Assembly: GCF_000171235.2 (NCBI RefSeq)
Contig: NZ_ABEA03000164.1
Location: 1-44,665 of the forward strand
Origin: Geminisphaera colitermitum TAV2
Lineage (GTDB): Bacteria > Verrucomicrobiota > Verrucomicrobiia > Opitutales > Opitutaceae
Reading direction: 5' to 3'
DNA: 44,665 bases
Both the position numbers and the translations under genes were made by a program. Below, piece after piece: positions 7,716-15,557 of this stretch. Under the pieces are notes generated by a model that saw only the letters and a list, made by a program, of their open reading frames with translations, was not told the DNA's origin and ran no database searches. Each line of letters starts with the position of its first letter. Within the stretch, counting starts at the first letter, position 1.

Positions 7716-8384
7716 ATGCCCAACACCAACTACATCCCCCGCACCGACGCCGCCTTCAACGACTGGATACGCTTCCTGTATTCCTACGTCGCAGGCAACG
7801 CCGCCCGCCTCGGCGTCAAGCCCGCCGACCTCACCGCCCTCAGCCCTCTGGTCAACAACTGGGGCGACAAATACGAAACCGCCCTCAACCCCGCCAGCCG
7901 CACCCCCGCCGCCACTGCGGACAAGAACGCCGCCCGCAAGGCCCTCGAAACCGCCGTGCGCGATTTTGTGAAAGCCAACCTCTCCACTGGCAACAAGGCC
8001 GTGACCGATGCCGACCGCGAGAACATGGGCCTGACCATCCCCAAGACCACTCACACTCCCCATCCCGTCGCCACCCGCGCTCCCGGCTGCCGCGTGGACA
8101 CCTCCCTGATCTCCCACCTCATCATCCACTTCTTTGACCCCGACAACCTCCACCACGCCAAACTGTTCGGTCAGCAAGGCACCGAGATCGCCTGGGGCAT
8201 CAGCGCCACGCCCGTCACGGCGGCGGAGGACTTGCCGCATTCCAGTTTTGATACTCGCAGCCCCTTCACCCTTGAGTTTAGCGCACACGACCGGGGCAAG
8301 ACCGTTTACTTCTGCCTTCGCTGGGAAAACACCACCGGCAAAAAAGGCCCTTGGAGCGACATCTTCTCCGCCATCATCCCCTGA
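7716..8384 (+). CDS. Conserved 222-aa protein of unknown function, cassette A copy
   Basis: A 222-residue protein without signal peptide or membrane segment. The N-terminal half is helical (TDAAFNDWIRFLYSYVAGNA, then an Ala-rich region to about residue 105 ending FVKANL...VTDADRENMGL). A short Pro/Thr linker (PKTTHTPHPVATRAPG) leads to a C-terminal beta region (residues about 128-222) with FTLEFSAHDRGKTVYFCLRW and KGPWSDIFSA, which looks like a fibronectin-III/Ig-type fold. It differs from the copy at 23981-24649 at only five residues. I recall no experimentally assigned function for this family. It sits between the repeat-array frame and the large secreted protein in both cassettes. A cytoplasmic or scaffold role in surface-protein expression is speculation. 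Confidence 0.8.
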   Translation: MPNTNYIPRTDAAFNDWIRFLYSYVAGNAARLGVKPADLTALSPLVNNWGDKYETALNPASRTPAATADKNAARKALETAVRDFVKANLSTGNKAVTDADRENMGLTIPKTTHTPHPVATRAPGCRVDTSLISHLIIHFFDPDNLHHAKLFGQQGTEIAWGISATPVTAAEDLPHSSFDTRSPFTLEFSAHDRGKTVYFCLRWENTTGKKGPWSDIFSAIIP

Positions 8385-8423
8385 GCAGTGAACAGTGGAA
8401 CAGTGAACAATGAACAGTGAACA

Positions 8424-8650
8424 ACTGATGTTAAGCACGCGGAGTGGCGCGGGCGTCCCGCCCGCAGTAGGGGCGTCGCTTGCGACGCCCGCATTCCGAT
8501 GTAGCGCAGGCGTCCCGCCTGCAATCCAGCCTGCTGCGCGAAGCGCCGCACTCCATAAAAGTCACCGCGCTTCGCGCAATAGACAAGATGGCAGGCGGGA
8601 CGCCTGCGCTACGTCAGCATGCGGGCGTCTCGCCCGCGCCACTCCTCCCC
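8424..8650. repeat. Palindromic repeat block C (GGCGTCCCGCC type)
   Basis: Begins at the motif AACTGATGTTA and contains nested palindromes: GGGCGTCCCGCCC, GTAGGGGCGTCGCTTGCGAC, GTAGCGCAGGCGTCCCGCCT mirrored by AGGCGGGACGCCTGCGCTAC, and GCGCGAAGCGC arms. It lies directly after the 222-aa gene, as in cassette B (24688-24905). Related blocks lie at 13290-13676 (reverse orientation) and 22150-22530. Such blocks act as REP-like mRNA hairpins and recombination sites in other genomes. Confidence 0.8.
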
Positions 8651-8699
8651 CCTCCCTTTGGCCTCATGAGCACGAACAGAACTAACCCACAAAAATAAA

Positions 8700-11015
8700 A
8701 TGAAGACATACAGAAAAAGAATAACCGCCGCCTTGCTGGCGACACTGACTGCGCTGGGGGCCGCGACAACGGCCTTCGCCGCAACTCCCGGATCGAGCAT
8801 CATCGACATGAAGACGGTGAAGATCACGGGCGGCAACGCTGCGGATGGCTCTGCTTACGGCCATAGTAATGCCAACCAGGTCGGCTACGGAGCCGTCCCC
8901 TACGATTATTATATCGGGACGTATGAAGTAACGAACGCGCAGTACGCGCAGTTCCTGAATGCGGTGGCGAAGCAGAGCGACACGTATGCGCTGTACAATA
9001 CGGACATGGCGAGCCGTGGGCTGACGCGCTCGGGATCGGCAGGAAACTGGACGTACACGGCGACGGACCCGAACAAGCCGGTGGCGTATGTGAATTTCTG
9101 GGATGCGGCGCGATTCTGCAACTGGCTGACGTCGGGAGATACGGAGACGGGCGTGTATAACCTGGGCGGGGTGAAGAATCCGACCAACAACACGGTAAGC
9201 CGGAATGCGGATGCGTGGGCGGCGGGAGGCTGGGCGCTGCCGACAGAGAACGAGTGGTACAAGGCGGCGTATTACAATCCGACGACGGACAGCTATTCGT
9301 TGTATGGGACTGGAAAGAACACGATCAGCACCAGCGAGGCGAACTACGCCAGCGGTATGTCTTGGGTGTTTAAGGATGTAGGTAGTTACCTGGCGAACCC
9401 GAACGGGGCATTCGATATGGCAGGCAACACCTGGGAACGGAACGAAACTATTGTTTCTACTACTAACCGTGGTCAGCGGGGCGGCACGGCCGGCAACTCC
9501 GACACCAATTACCTCGCCTCCTCGTACCGCAACAGCATCTCCCCAGCTACCGATGTCTCTGACATCGGTTTTCGTGTAGCGGTCTCCAGCCTGACGCCCC
9601 CGCCGGTGATCGGCAGCTTTACGGTGGAGACCCCGGCAACCCCGACGGCGGCGATCAACGCCGTCTCGCCGACCGGCACCGCGCCGCTCGACTCAACGGT
9701 GACATGGACGACGAGCAACGCCGCCACGGTCAGCGTGAGCGGCCCCGACCTCGACTTGCCGGATGCCGAGGCCATCGGCTACCGGCCCGTGACCCTCCCG
9801 GCAGGCACGCACACCTACACGGTGACGGCGCAACCGCAAACCAGCGCCACGATCAGCTGGACAACCACCGACGCCACCAATCTCACGCTCGAGACGCCTT
9901 CCGGCGACGTGGACGTGACCGGGCAGACGAGCTACACCGCCACGGAATCCGGCACCTACATCTTGAAAGCCTCCAACACGCCTGACGATGTCGTGAGCAG
10001 CGCCCCCCTGACGGTGACGCTGCCCGACGTCGCGAGCGACAGCATAACGATCATGGTTGAGCAGCCGTTGCCGACGATCCCGCCGGAGATCGACGACGAC
10101 AGCGTCGTGGTGATCCCCGATCCCACGACGCCCGGCGGCATCGTGATCGACGGCGGCATCGGCGGCGACCCGGACAACCCGGAGCAGGCGCAGGAGTTGG
10201 AAGAAGAAAAAATCTTCCTTGTGACGACGACCAACATCCTGGGCACGTGGAATGCCGCTGACCGCTCAAGTTACACGGTCACGGTTGCTCCTGACGGCAA
10301 GAGCTTCACCCTTGCCATTGATCCGACTTCTGACACCGCCCGTTTCTACCGCGTGGCGACCAGCCTCCAGCCGGTCGATATCAGTGGCGCTCCTGGCGCT
10401 GACGACACGATTAAATACAACACCGTGCTCTTCGGTAGCTATAAGGTGACGGTGCCGGCCAACGGTGCCGCACTCGTCGGCAACCTCTTGGACAACGGCG
10501 GCAGCAACCTTGTCACCAGCCTGTTCGCCGGGGTGCGTGGCAACACCAACATCAATGTCCAGCAACCCGACGGTTCGTTTGCCTTTGTCAGAAAGGCAGC
10601 CATCGGCAATTCTTGGACCGGCACGACCAACATCGAACTTCCGATGGGTTACGCCGCGCATGTGACCAACGGAGGAGCGGCTACGACGCTGACCTTCACC
10701 GGTATCGTGCCGACAGAAGCCCGAAGCTACGATCTCCGCAACGGAGTCAAGACCCTGCTGGCGTCCACGCTGCCCGTGGAAGCCACCAACCCCGTGGAAA
10801 TCGGGTACACGCGCACGGCCAACGAGCTTTTCAACTGGTACGATGCCGGAGGCGTACCAGTTATGGGCTCTGTTCCCGCGCTCGGCAGCGGCTGGACCGG
10901 CACGCAGCCCGCCTTCGCTATCGGGCAAGGCTTCTATCTCACGCCCAAAAACAACAGGACGTGGGTGCAACCGGGCGTAACCGTAAGCCCCGATAATCTG
11001 GCGATTACCCGATAG
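8700..11015 (+). CDS. Large secreted protein with SUMF1/FGE-like domain, Ig-like module and cassette tail
   Basis: A 771-residue protein with a clear signal peptide (residues 1-27, cleavage near AFA-ATP). Residues about 35-300 form a formylglycine-generating-enzyme-like (SUMF1) fold: YYIGTYEVTNAQYAQFLNAV, PVAYVNFWDAARFCNWL, GGWALPTENEWYKAAYY, GAFDMAGNTWERNE, GQRGGTAGN and IGFRVAV. The cysteine pair used by true FGE is absent from the region after RGG, so this is probably a structural or binding domain rather than an oxidase. One Ig-like module (IGSFTVETPATPTA...) follows. Then comes an acidic linker (PLPTIPPEIDDDSVVVIPDP to AQELEEEK) and a tail (about residues 495-771) shared with the 1230-aa protein of cassette B. 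There is no PEP-CTERM tail on this protein itself. The PEP-CTERM gene at 11079 lies 63 bp downstream, probably co-transcribed. Confidence 0.85.
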   Translation: MKTYRKRITAALLATLTALGAATTAFAATPGSSIIDMKTVKITGGNAADGSAYGHSNANQVGYGAVPYDYYIGTYEVTNAQYAQFLNAVAKQSDTYALYNTDMASRGLTRSGSAGNWTYTATDPNKPVAYVNFWDAARFCNWLTSGDTETGVYNLGGVKNPTNNTVSRNADAWAAGGWALPTENEWYKAAYYNPTTDSYSLYGTGKNTISTSEANYASGMSWVFKDVGSYLANPNGAFDMAGNTWERNETIVSTTNRGQRGGTAGNSDTNYLASSYRNSISPATDVSDIGFRVAVSSLTPPPVIGSFTVETPATPTAAINAVSPTGTAPLDSTVTWTTSNAATVSVSGPDLDLPDAEAIGYRPVTLPAGTHTYTVTAQPQTSATISWTTTDATNLTLETPSGDVDVTGQTSYTATESGTYILKASNTPDDVVSSAPLTVTLPDVASDSITIMVEQPLPTIPPEIDDDSVVVIPDPTTPGGIVIDGGIGGDPDNPEQAQELEEEKIFLVTTTNILGTWNAADRSSYTVTVAPDGKSFTLAIDPTSDTARFYRVATSLQPVDISGAPGADDTIKYNTVLFGSYKVTVPANGAALVGNLLDNGGSNLVTSLFAGVRGNTNINVQQPDGSFAFVRKAAIGNSWTGTTNIELPMGYAAHVTNGGAATTLTFTGIVPTEARSYDLRNGVKTLLASTLPVEATNPVEIGYTRTANELFNWYDAGGVPVMGSVPALGSGWTGTQPAFAIGQGFYLTPKNNRTWVQPGVTVSPDNLAITR

Positions 11016-11078
11016 GTAACCGTCTGTGTAAAACCACAACCAATGTTAGTCTGTATTACGAATATGATATCGAATAAA

Positions 11079-11708
11079 ATGAAAAAGATAATGATCGGAG
11101 CGGGAGCCGCCTTGGTTCTCTCGTTTCAGGCACAAGCCGTACCTCTCGGCTTTGGGATAGACGGCGCAGTCAACCTTATCAAGGACGAAGCCGGAAGTCT
11201 CCTGTCCGCCTATGACGGATACATCGTCACGTTCTGGTATGGTTCGAGCGCAGGCTCGACGCTGACGATTGCCCATTCCGCGATGAACATTGCGGATTCG
11301 GAGTTCGGTGAGGAAACAAAAGGGCTGTTCAACACTGCCGCCTTCTATGTCGATGGCCTGACCAAAGGCGATCCGCTCTACATGGAAGCGCGTATATTCC
11401 AGTACACGGTAGGCGAGACGATCGATCTGAGCTATGTGGAAAACCTGAATGCCGAGGATTTCACGAAGCTGGCCGAATACTGGGACCTGATCCAAGGCAC
11501 GCAGGTGTCACAGGGTGCACTGACCTTCACCGGTCAACTCGACCCGGATGGTCTTGCCACCAATGTCACGTTTGGCCCTGCCGAATACCTGCTCAACGGC
11601 GTCAAGGATACGCCTGCTCCCTCAGGAGCGGTGCCGGAGCCTTCGACGTATGCGGTGCTCGCCGGGTTGACGATCATGGTCTATGTGATCGTGCGCCGTC
11701 GCCGGTAA
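11079..11708 (+). CDS. PEP-CTERM sorting-domain protein (small, cassette A)
   Basis: About 209 residues from ATG 11079 (MKKIMIGAGAALVLSFQAQA signal peptide); an upstream ATG at 11043 would add 12 residues before the signal peptide. The C-terminus carries a typical PEP-CTERM signal: VPEPSTYAVLAGL, hydrophobic stretch, then the basic end VRRRR. The exosortase encoded at 2968-4680 is the likely processing enzyme. The middle is beta-rich with no recognised domain. A similar gene ends cassette B at 29223-29861, and both stop codons are followed within about 12 bp by the same GGAGGGCGGGTTTTTATTGC repeat. Confidence 0.88.
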   Translation: MKKIMIGAGAALVLSFQAQAVPLGFGIDGAVNLIKDEAGSLLSAYDGYIVTFWYGSSAGSTLTIAHSAMNIADSEFGEETKGLFNTAAFYVDGLTKGDPLYMEARIFQYTVGETIDLSYVENLNAEDFTKLAEYWDLIQGTQVSQGALTFTGQLDPDGLATNVTFGPAEYLLNGVKDTPAPSGAVPEPSTYAVLAGLTIMVYVIVRRRR

Positions 11709-11712
11709 TATT

Positions 11713-11820
11713 GCGGAGGGCGGGTTTTTATTGCCAATCCCCGCCAGACGCGGCGCAGCCGCGCCCATCCGGGAAAAACGGAAGGGCGGCGTTGCACGCC
11801 GTCGGCGGGTCTCCCGACCT
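11713..11820. repeat. Palindromic repeat block D, left part, interrupted by the IS4-like element
   Basis: GGAGGGCGGG...CCCGCCAGACGCGGCG...GGCGGGTCTCCCGACC. The expected right arm GGTCGGGAGACCCGCCCTCC is found after the insertion at 13144-13163. Other copies lie at 29868-29985, 30333-30441, 41724-41865 and 43482-43583. Confidence 0.8.
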
Positions 11821-11823
11821 ATA

Positions 11824-13139
11824 CGCGCTAACATGTTGTCTTTACATGGGAGGAGGAAACGGGTAGATAGGTGGGATGAAAAAGACATGGATGACGGAAG
11901 AGTGGGGGCTGGTGAAGGGGCTGCTGCCGGAAGGGTGGGAGGTGGCGGCCAGGGAGCAAGGAGCGTTCAAGCAGGCCAAGGGGATAAGAACGGCGGAGGA
12001 GTTGCTCAGGCTGATATTGATGCACGCTGGGAGCGGGCTGTCGTTGAGGCATGCGGTGGCGAGGGGGGCGGCGGCAGGGTTGCCGGAGGTCTCGGATGTG
12101 GCGTTGCTCAAGAGGCTGAGGAACGCGGAGGGTTGGCTGAGGTGGATGAGCGTAAGGTTGCTTGAGCAGCAGGCCGGACAGCCGAGGTGGTCGAGATTGC
12201 CGGAAGGGTGGACGGCGGTGGCGGTGGACAGCACGACCATAGAGGAATCCGGAGCAAGCGGAACGGACTGGAGACTGCATTATGCGATCGGACTGCCCAG
12301 CCTGTTTTGCGAACAGGCCGAACTGACCGACAACAAGGGGGGCGAAAGTCTGTGCCGTTACAAGGTGCGCAAGGGGGATTTGTTTTTGGGCGACCGGAAT
12401 TTTTGCCGAGGCCCCGCAGATCAGGCATGTGATGGATCATCAGGGGGCGGTCCTGTTACGCTGGCACAGCACCAGTCTGCCCTTGTTTGACCAGCAGGGG
12501 CATGCGCTGGACGTTCCCGCATGGCTGGCCCAGTTGCGTTCCCGTCAGTGCTCCGGACTGCCCGTCTTCCTCAAGGACGGCACCGCCTTGCGCCTGTGCG
12601 CCCTTCGCGTCAGCCCACAGGCCGCCCAACGCGAACGAGCCAAAATCAGGCTCAGCGCCAAAAAAAACGGCCGCAAACCCTCCTGCCAGTGCCTGTGCAT
12701 GGCTGATTACATTGTCGTTGTCACTTCCCTGCCCTCCTCTTGCCTGGACTCCCGCGGCATCCTCCAACTCTACCGCCTGCGCTGGCAGATCGAACTGGCT
12801 TTCAAACGCCTCAAATCACTCCTGACACTGGCCACGTCCCAAAAAAGACCCCCTCACGCTCCCGCTCATGGCTCCAAGCCAAATTACTCACCTGCTTGCT
12901 CATCGAAAAATCCCTCCTCCAATCAGAGGTTTTTTCCCCCTGGGGATTCATCCTCCCTGACTAACTCCAGATGGACTGAGTTTGTCTTCGCTCGCGATTG
13001 TCTCCTCTCTTGTCTGGCCATCCCTCTCTCCCTAAGCCTCTTCCTTCTCTGCGGCCATCGCCTACGCGGTTCCCTCGGCTACCCTCCTCGCAAGCGCATC
13101 CCCCACCGTATCCTCATCAAATCTTAACATGTTAGCGCT
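11824..13139 (+). mobile_element. Degenerate IS4-family insertion sequence
   Basis: Inner terminal inverted repeats GCGCTAACATGTT (11825) and AACATGTTAGCGC (ending 13138) enclose a broken IS4-type transposase. TATA lies on both sides, as expected for a short target duplication. Because the target is the centre of the palindrome GGTCTCCCGACC/GGTCGGGAGACC, the inverted repeat appears to continue into the flanks. Total about 1.3 kb. Confidence 0.8.
11876..13127 (+). pseudogene. IS4-family transposase, multiply frameshifted
   Basis: The protein is spread over two frames. The first part (11876 to about 12410) starts MKKTWMTEEWGLVKGLLPEG and includes VAVDSTTIEESG (first catalytic Asp) and FLGDRNF (second Asp). 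The frame then changes, and MMDHQGAVLLRW to YRLRWQIELAFKRLKSLL follows, containing the IS4 signature Y-x2-R-x3-E-x6-K. A second shift near 12835-12850 moves to the frame reading WLQAKLLTCLLIEKSLLQSE, and a third near 12960 leads to the C-terminal ...GYPPRKRIPHRI. With at least three frameshifts the element cannot transpose by itself. The first part is purine-rich with AGG arginine codons, whereas the second part is C-rich. Confidence 0.85.
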
Positions 13140-13171
13140 TATAGGTCGGGAGACCCGCCCTCCATAGGTAA

Positions 13172-13256
13172 TTAACCACGGAGGCAACAGAGGGCCGGGT
13201 TGCATAGGAATGCAAATCAAGGTTTCCCTGTCTTCTGGGCCTCGCGTGGTTCCCCT
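13172..13256. repeat. Imperfect inverted repeat (CCACGGAGGCAACAGAG type)
   Basis: TTAACCACGGAGGCAACAGA on the left pairs imperfectly with TCTGGGCCTCGCGTGGTTCC on the right. A related copy is at 29994-30090. Confidence 0.5.
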
Positions 13257-13289
13257 TTATCCCAAGCCAACAAACGAGGAGCAATCCAC

Positions 13290-13676
13290 GGAGCGGGCGG
13301 GACGCCCGCGCCACATGTGTAGGGGCTTCGCTTGCGAAGCCCGCGTATGCAGGACGTAGCCTCAAATGGCGTGCGCGGGCGTCGCTTGCGACGCCCCTAC
13401 AGCGGGCGGGACGCCCGCTCCATAGCGTAGCGCAGGCATCCTGCCTGCCATCTTGTCTATTGCGCGAAGCGCGGTGACTTTTATGGAGTGCGGCGCTTCG
13501 CGCAGCAGGCTGGATTGCAGGCGGGACGCCTGCGCTACATCGGAATGCGGGCGTCGCAAGCGACGCCCCTACAGCGGGCGTTTGGCAGAAAAAGCCCGCG
13601 CCACTCGGAATATCGGCGGCAGGATGACACCGTTGCTCCTTGGGCGCTCCTTGGGCGTCCGCGTAACATCAGTTAC
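13290..13676. repeat. Palindromic repeat block C, reverse orientation
   Basis: Repeated GGGCGGGACGCCCGC and GGGGCTTCGCTTGCGAAGCC palindromes, then the block GTAGCGCAGGCATCCTGCCT through the TCTATTGCGCGAAGCGCGGT motif, ending GCGTAACATCAGTTAC. It is the reverse complement of the blocks after both 222-aa genes and separates the IS remnant from murJ. No gene is visible here. Confidence 0.75.
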
Positions 13677-13719
13677 CCAGGTGGGCTTTGGGATAGAATG
13701 CCCTTCGCTCGGTACGCGT

Positions 13720-15423
13720 CTATTCGCGTCCATTCGCGGTTAATTTCCGGCGCAGTTTTCTCAGGACCAATGCGCGCAGTTCCTCGCGGCCCTCGATTTT
13801 GAGTATCCATATAATGGATGCGTAAAGCGTCACGCCCAGCGCCACGCCCCCCAGCACGCCCGCGACGTCGAACCAGCGTGCCCCCCCCCCTCCCCATGCA
13901 CCGCGTATCCACGCTTGCAATACGCTCCATGATCCCCACACGACCGCGCCCATTGCGGCGCTGGCGGCGGTGATGCGCAGCACGTCGCGCAGCAGGTGAC
14001 GGAAGGCGAGCGCGGCGTTGGAACGGGCGAGGTGCGTTTGCAGATAAACCGCCTGCACCACGATCGCGAGGCTGCCGGCCAGGGCGAGTCCGACGGTGGA
14101 GAAGAGCCGCATGAGCACGAGGCTCGCCGCGACATTGACGACAAAACTCCATAGCGCGGCCCGCACCGGAGTTTTGGTGTCTTTGCGCGCGTAAAAGGCG
14201 CGCAGGGCGAGGTTGGTGAACGAGAAAAACGGGAGCCCCAGCGCGCTCGCCGCGAGCACGGGTGTCATCAGCGCGGAGTCGCTTGCGGTGAACGCGCCGC
14301 GTTGGAACAGCAGGCGCACGATGGGCTCCGCGAGCGCCATCATGCCGGCGGCGGCGGGCAGGTTGATGAGCAGGATAAGGCGCATGCCCTTGCGATAGTC
14401 CGCGGCCAGTCCGGCCATGTCCCCGGCGGCGGCATGACGCGAGATGAGCGGGAAAATCACCGTTGAGACGGCCACCGCAAACACCCCGATGGGCAACTCC
14501 ATGAGACGCGTGGAGAGGTTGAGCACGGCGGCGGCGGAGTCGTTGAGCGAGAGTCCAATGACGCGCGACACCGCCATATTGATCAGATAGATTGCCGAGC
14601 CGAAGAGCGTGGGGACCATCAGGCGCATGATCTGCCGCACGTTGTCGTCGCGTCGCAGGTCGAAGCGCGGTCGCCAGCCCTCGCGCATGAGGGCGAGCGC
14701 GGGCACGAGCATTTGCAGGAATCCGCCCGCCAGCACACCCGCGCATAACCAGTGCATGCGACCCATGTCCGACTGCGCCCAGCCCAGCCAGGCCGCGCCG
14801 CCGAGCAGGCCGATCATTGAGAGGTTGAGCCACACGGGCGAGAGCGCGGGTTCGAGAAATCGGTCAAATGTCTGCAACGCCGCGCTGAACGCCGCCGACA
14901 GACACACGAACACGAGATACGGAAACAGGATCACGGTCAGTCCCGCCGCCGTTTCCCAGCGTGCGACAGTCTCGGGCGCGAATCCCCAAAGTCCCCCCCC
15001 CCCCCCTCCGCTTGCGTTTACGACATGCGCCACCGTGCCGCTGCCATCGCCATGCGTGGCGGTGAAAGCGATCGTGATGCCGAGCATGGCCAGAACGACG
15101 ATCCCGCCGGTCACAACGAGCAGCCAGCTGGCGACTTTGTTGACCAGTTGCAACGCGCTGTGGCGGTCGCCGCGCTTCAATTCATCGTGGAGGGTCGGCA
15201 CCAGCGCGGCGGTCAGGGCGCCTTCGCCGAGAAGGCGGCGGAAAAGATTGGGCAGCGTAAATGCCGTGACGAAGGCCGAGTTGAGCGCGCTCGCGCCGAA
15301 GACCGCGGTGGTGATTATGTCGCGCGCGAGCCCCAGGACACGCGACCCCAAGGTCACGCCGGAGACGATTCCGATGTTTTTAAGATGATGGTGCTGACGC
15401 GGCTGTTGCGACACGGCGCGCAC
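13720..15423 (-). CDS. murJ: Lipid II flippase MurJ (MviN)
   Basis: A 567-residue polytopic membrane protein that flips lipid II across the cytoplasmic membrane during peptidoglycan synthesis. Family features are the N-terminal NIGIVSGVTLGSRVLGLARD, FGASALNSAFVTAFTLPNLFRRLLGEGALTAA (split here for clarity), FPYLVFVCLSAAFSAALQ, SPVWLNLSMI, and LPIGVFAVAVSTVIFPLISR, with about 14 hydrophobic segments. Two in-frame homopolymers lie within it. A 14-C run (14993-15006) encodes a glycine loop after the fourth hydrophobic segment and a 10-C run (13881-13890) encodes AWGGGGARW near the end. The last codons and the stop (TANGRE-stop) lie in a copy of a genomic repeat also seen at 31372-31396, so the C-terminus was rewritten by repeat DNA. 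The gene is divergent from pilC/gspF. Confidence 0.93.
   Translation of the reverse strand: MRAVSQQPRQHHHLKNIGIVSGVTLGSRVLGLARDIITTAVFGASALNSAFVTAFTLPNLFRRLLGEGALTAALVPTLHDELKRGDRHSALQLVNKVASWLLVVTGGIVVLAMLGITIAFTATHGDGSGTVAHVVNASGGGGGGLWGFAPETVARWETAAGLTVILFPYLVFVCLSAAFSAALQTFDRFLEPALSPVWLNLSMIGLLGGAAWLGWAQSDMGRMHWLCAGVLAGGFLQMLVPALALMREGWRPRFDLRRDDNVRQIMRLMVPTLFGSAIYLINMAVSRVIGLSLNDSAAAVLNLSTRLMELPIGVFAVAVSTVIFPLISRHAAAGDMAGLAADYRKGMRLILLINLPAAAGMMALAEPIVRLLFQRGAFTASDSALMTPVLAASALGLPFFSFTNLALRAFYARKDTKTPVRAALWSFVVNVAASLVLMRLFSTVGLALAGSLAIVVQAVYLQTHLARSNAALAFRHLLRDVLRITAASAAMGAVVWGSWSVLQAWIRGAWGGGGARWFDVAGVLGGVALGVTLYASIIWILKIEGREELRALVLRKLRRKLTANGRE
13881..13890 (+). repeat. Poly-C tract (10) in murJ
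   Basis: Encodes consecutive glycines on the minus strand near the MurJ C-terminus; in frame as given. Confidence 0.85.
14993..15006 (+). repeat. Poly-C tract (14) in murJ
   Basis: Encodes a glycine run in an extramembrane loop of MurJ on the minus strand. The gene is in frame only at lengths of 14 plus or minus multiples of three, striking for a gene expected to be essential. Confidence 0.85.
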
Positions 15424-15557
15424 TCTCCGCCGCTCCGCCGCCCGCCGTCCAACTCAAAAGCAGTTCGCAATTCTCTTTGATTTCAGTGAGTTTCCCTGCT
15501 TGCCAGCGATTCCCGCACGTCACAAGGTTCGCGCCTTTCAGAAGCATTTTCCCCCCT

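Noticed and set aside
7716-8438. Minus-strand ORFs opposite both 222-aa genes (about 245 aa, Gly/Val-rich)
   Set aside because: Both are antisense shadows of a near-identical gene; their conservation only mirrors the conserved plus-strand gene.
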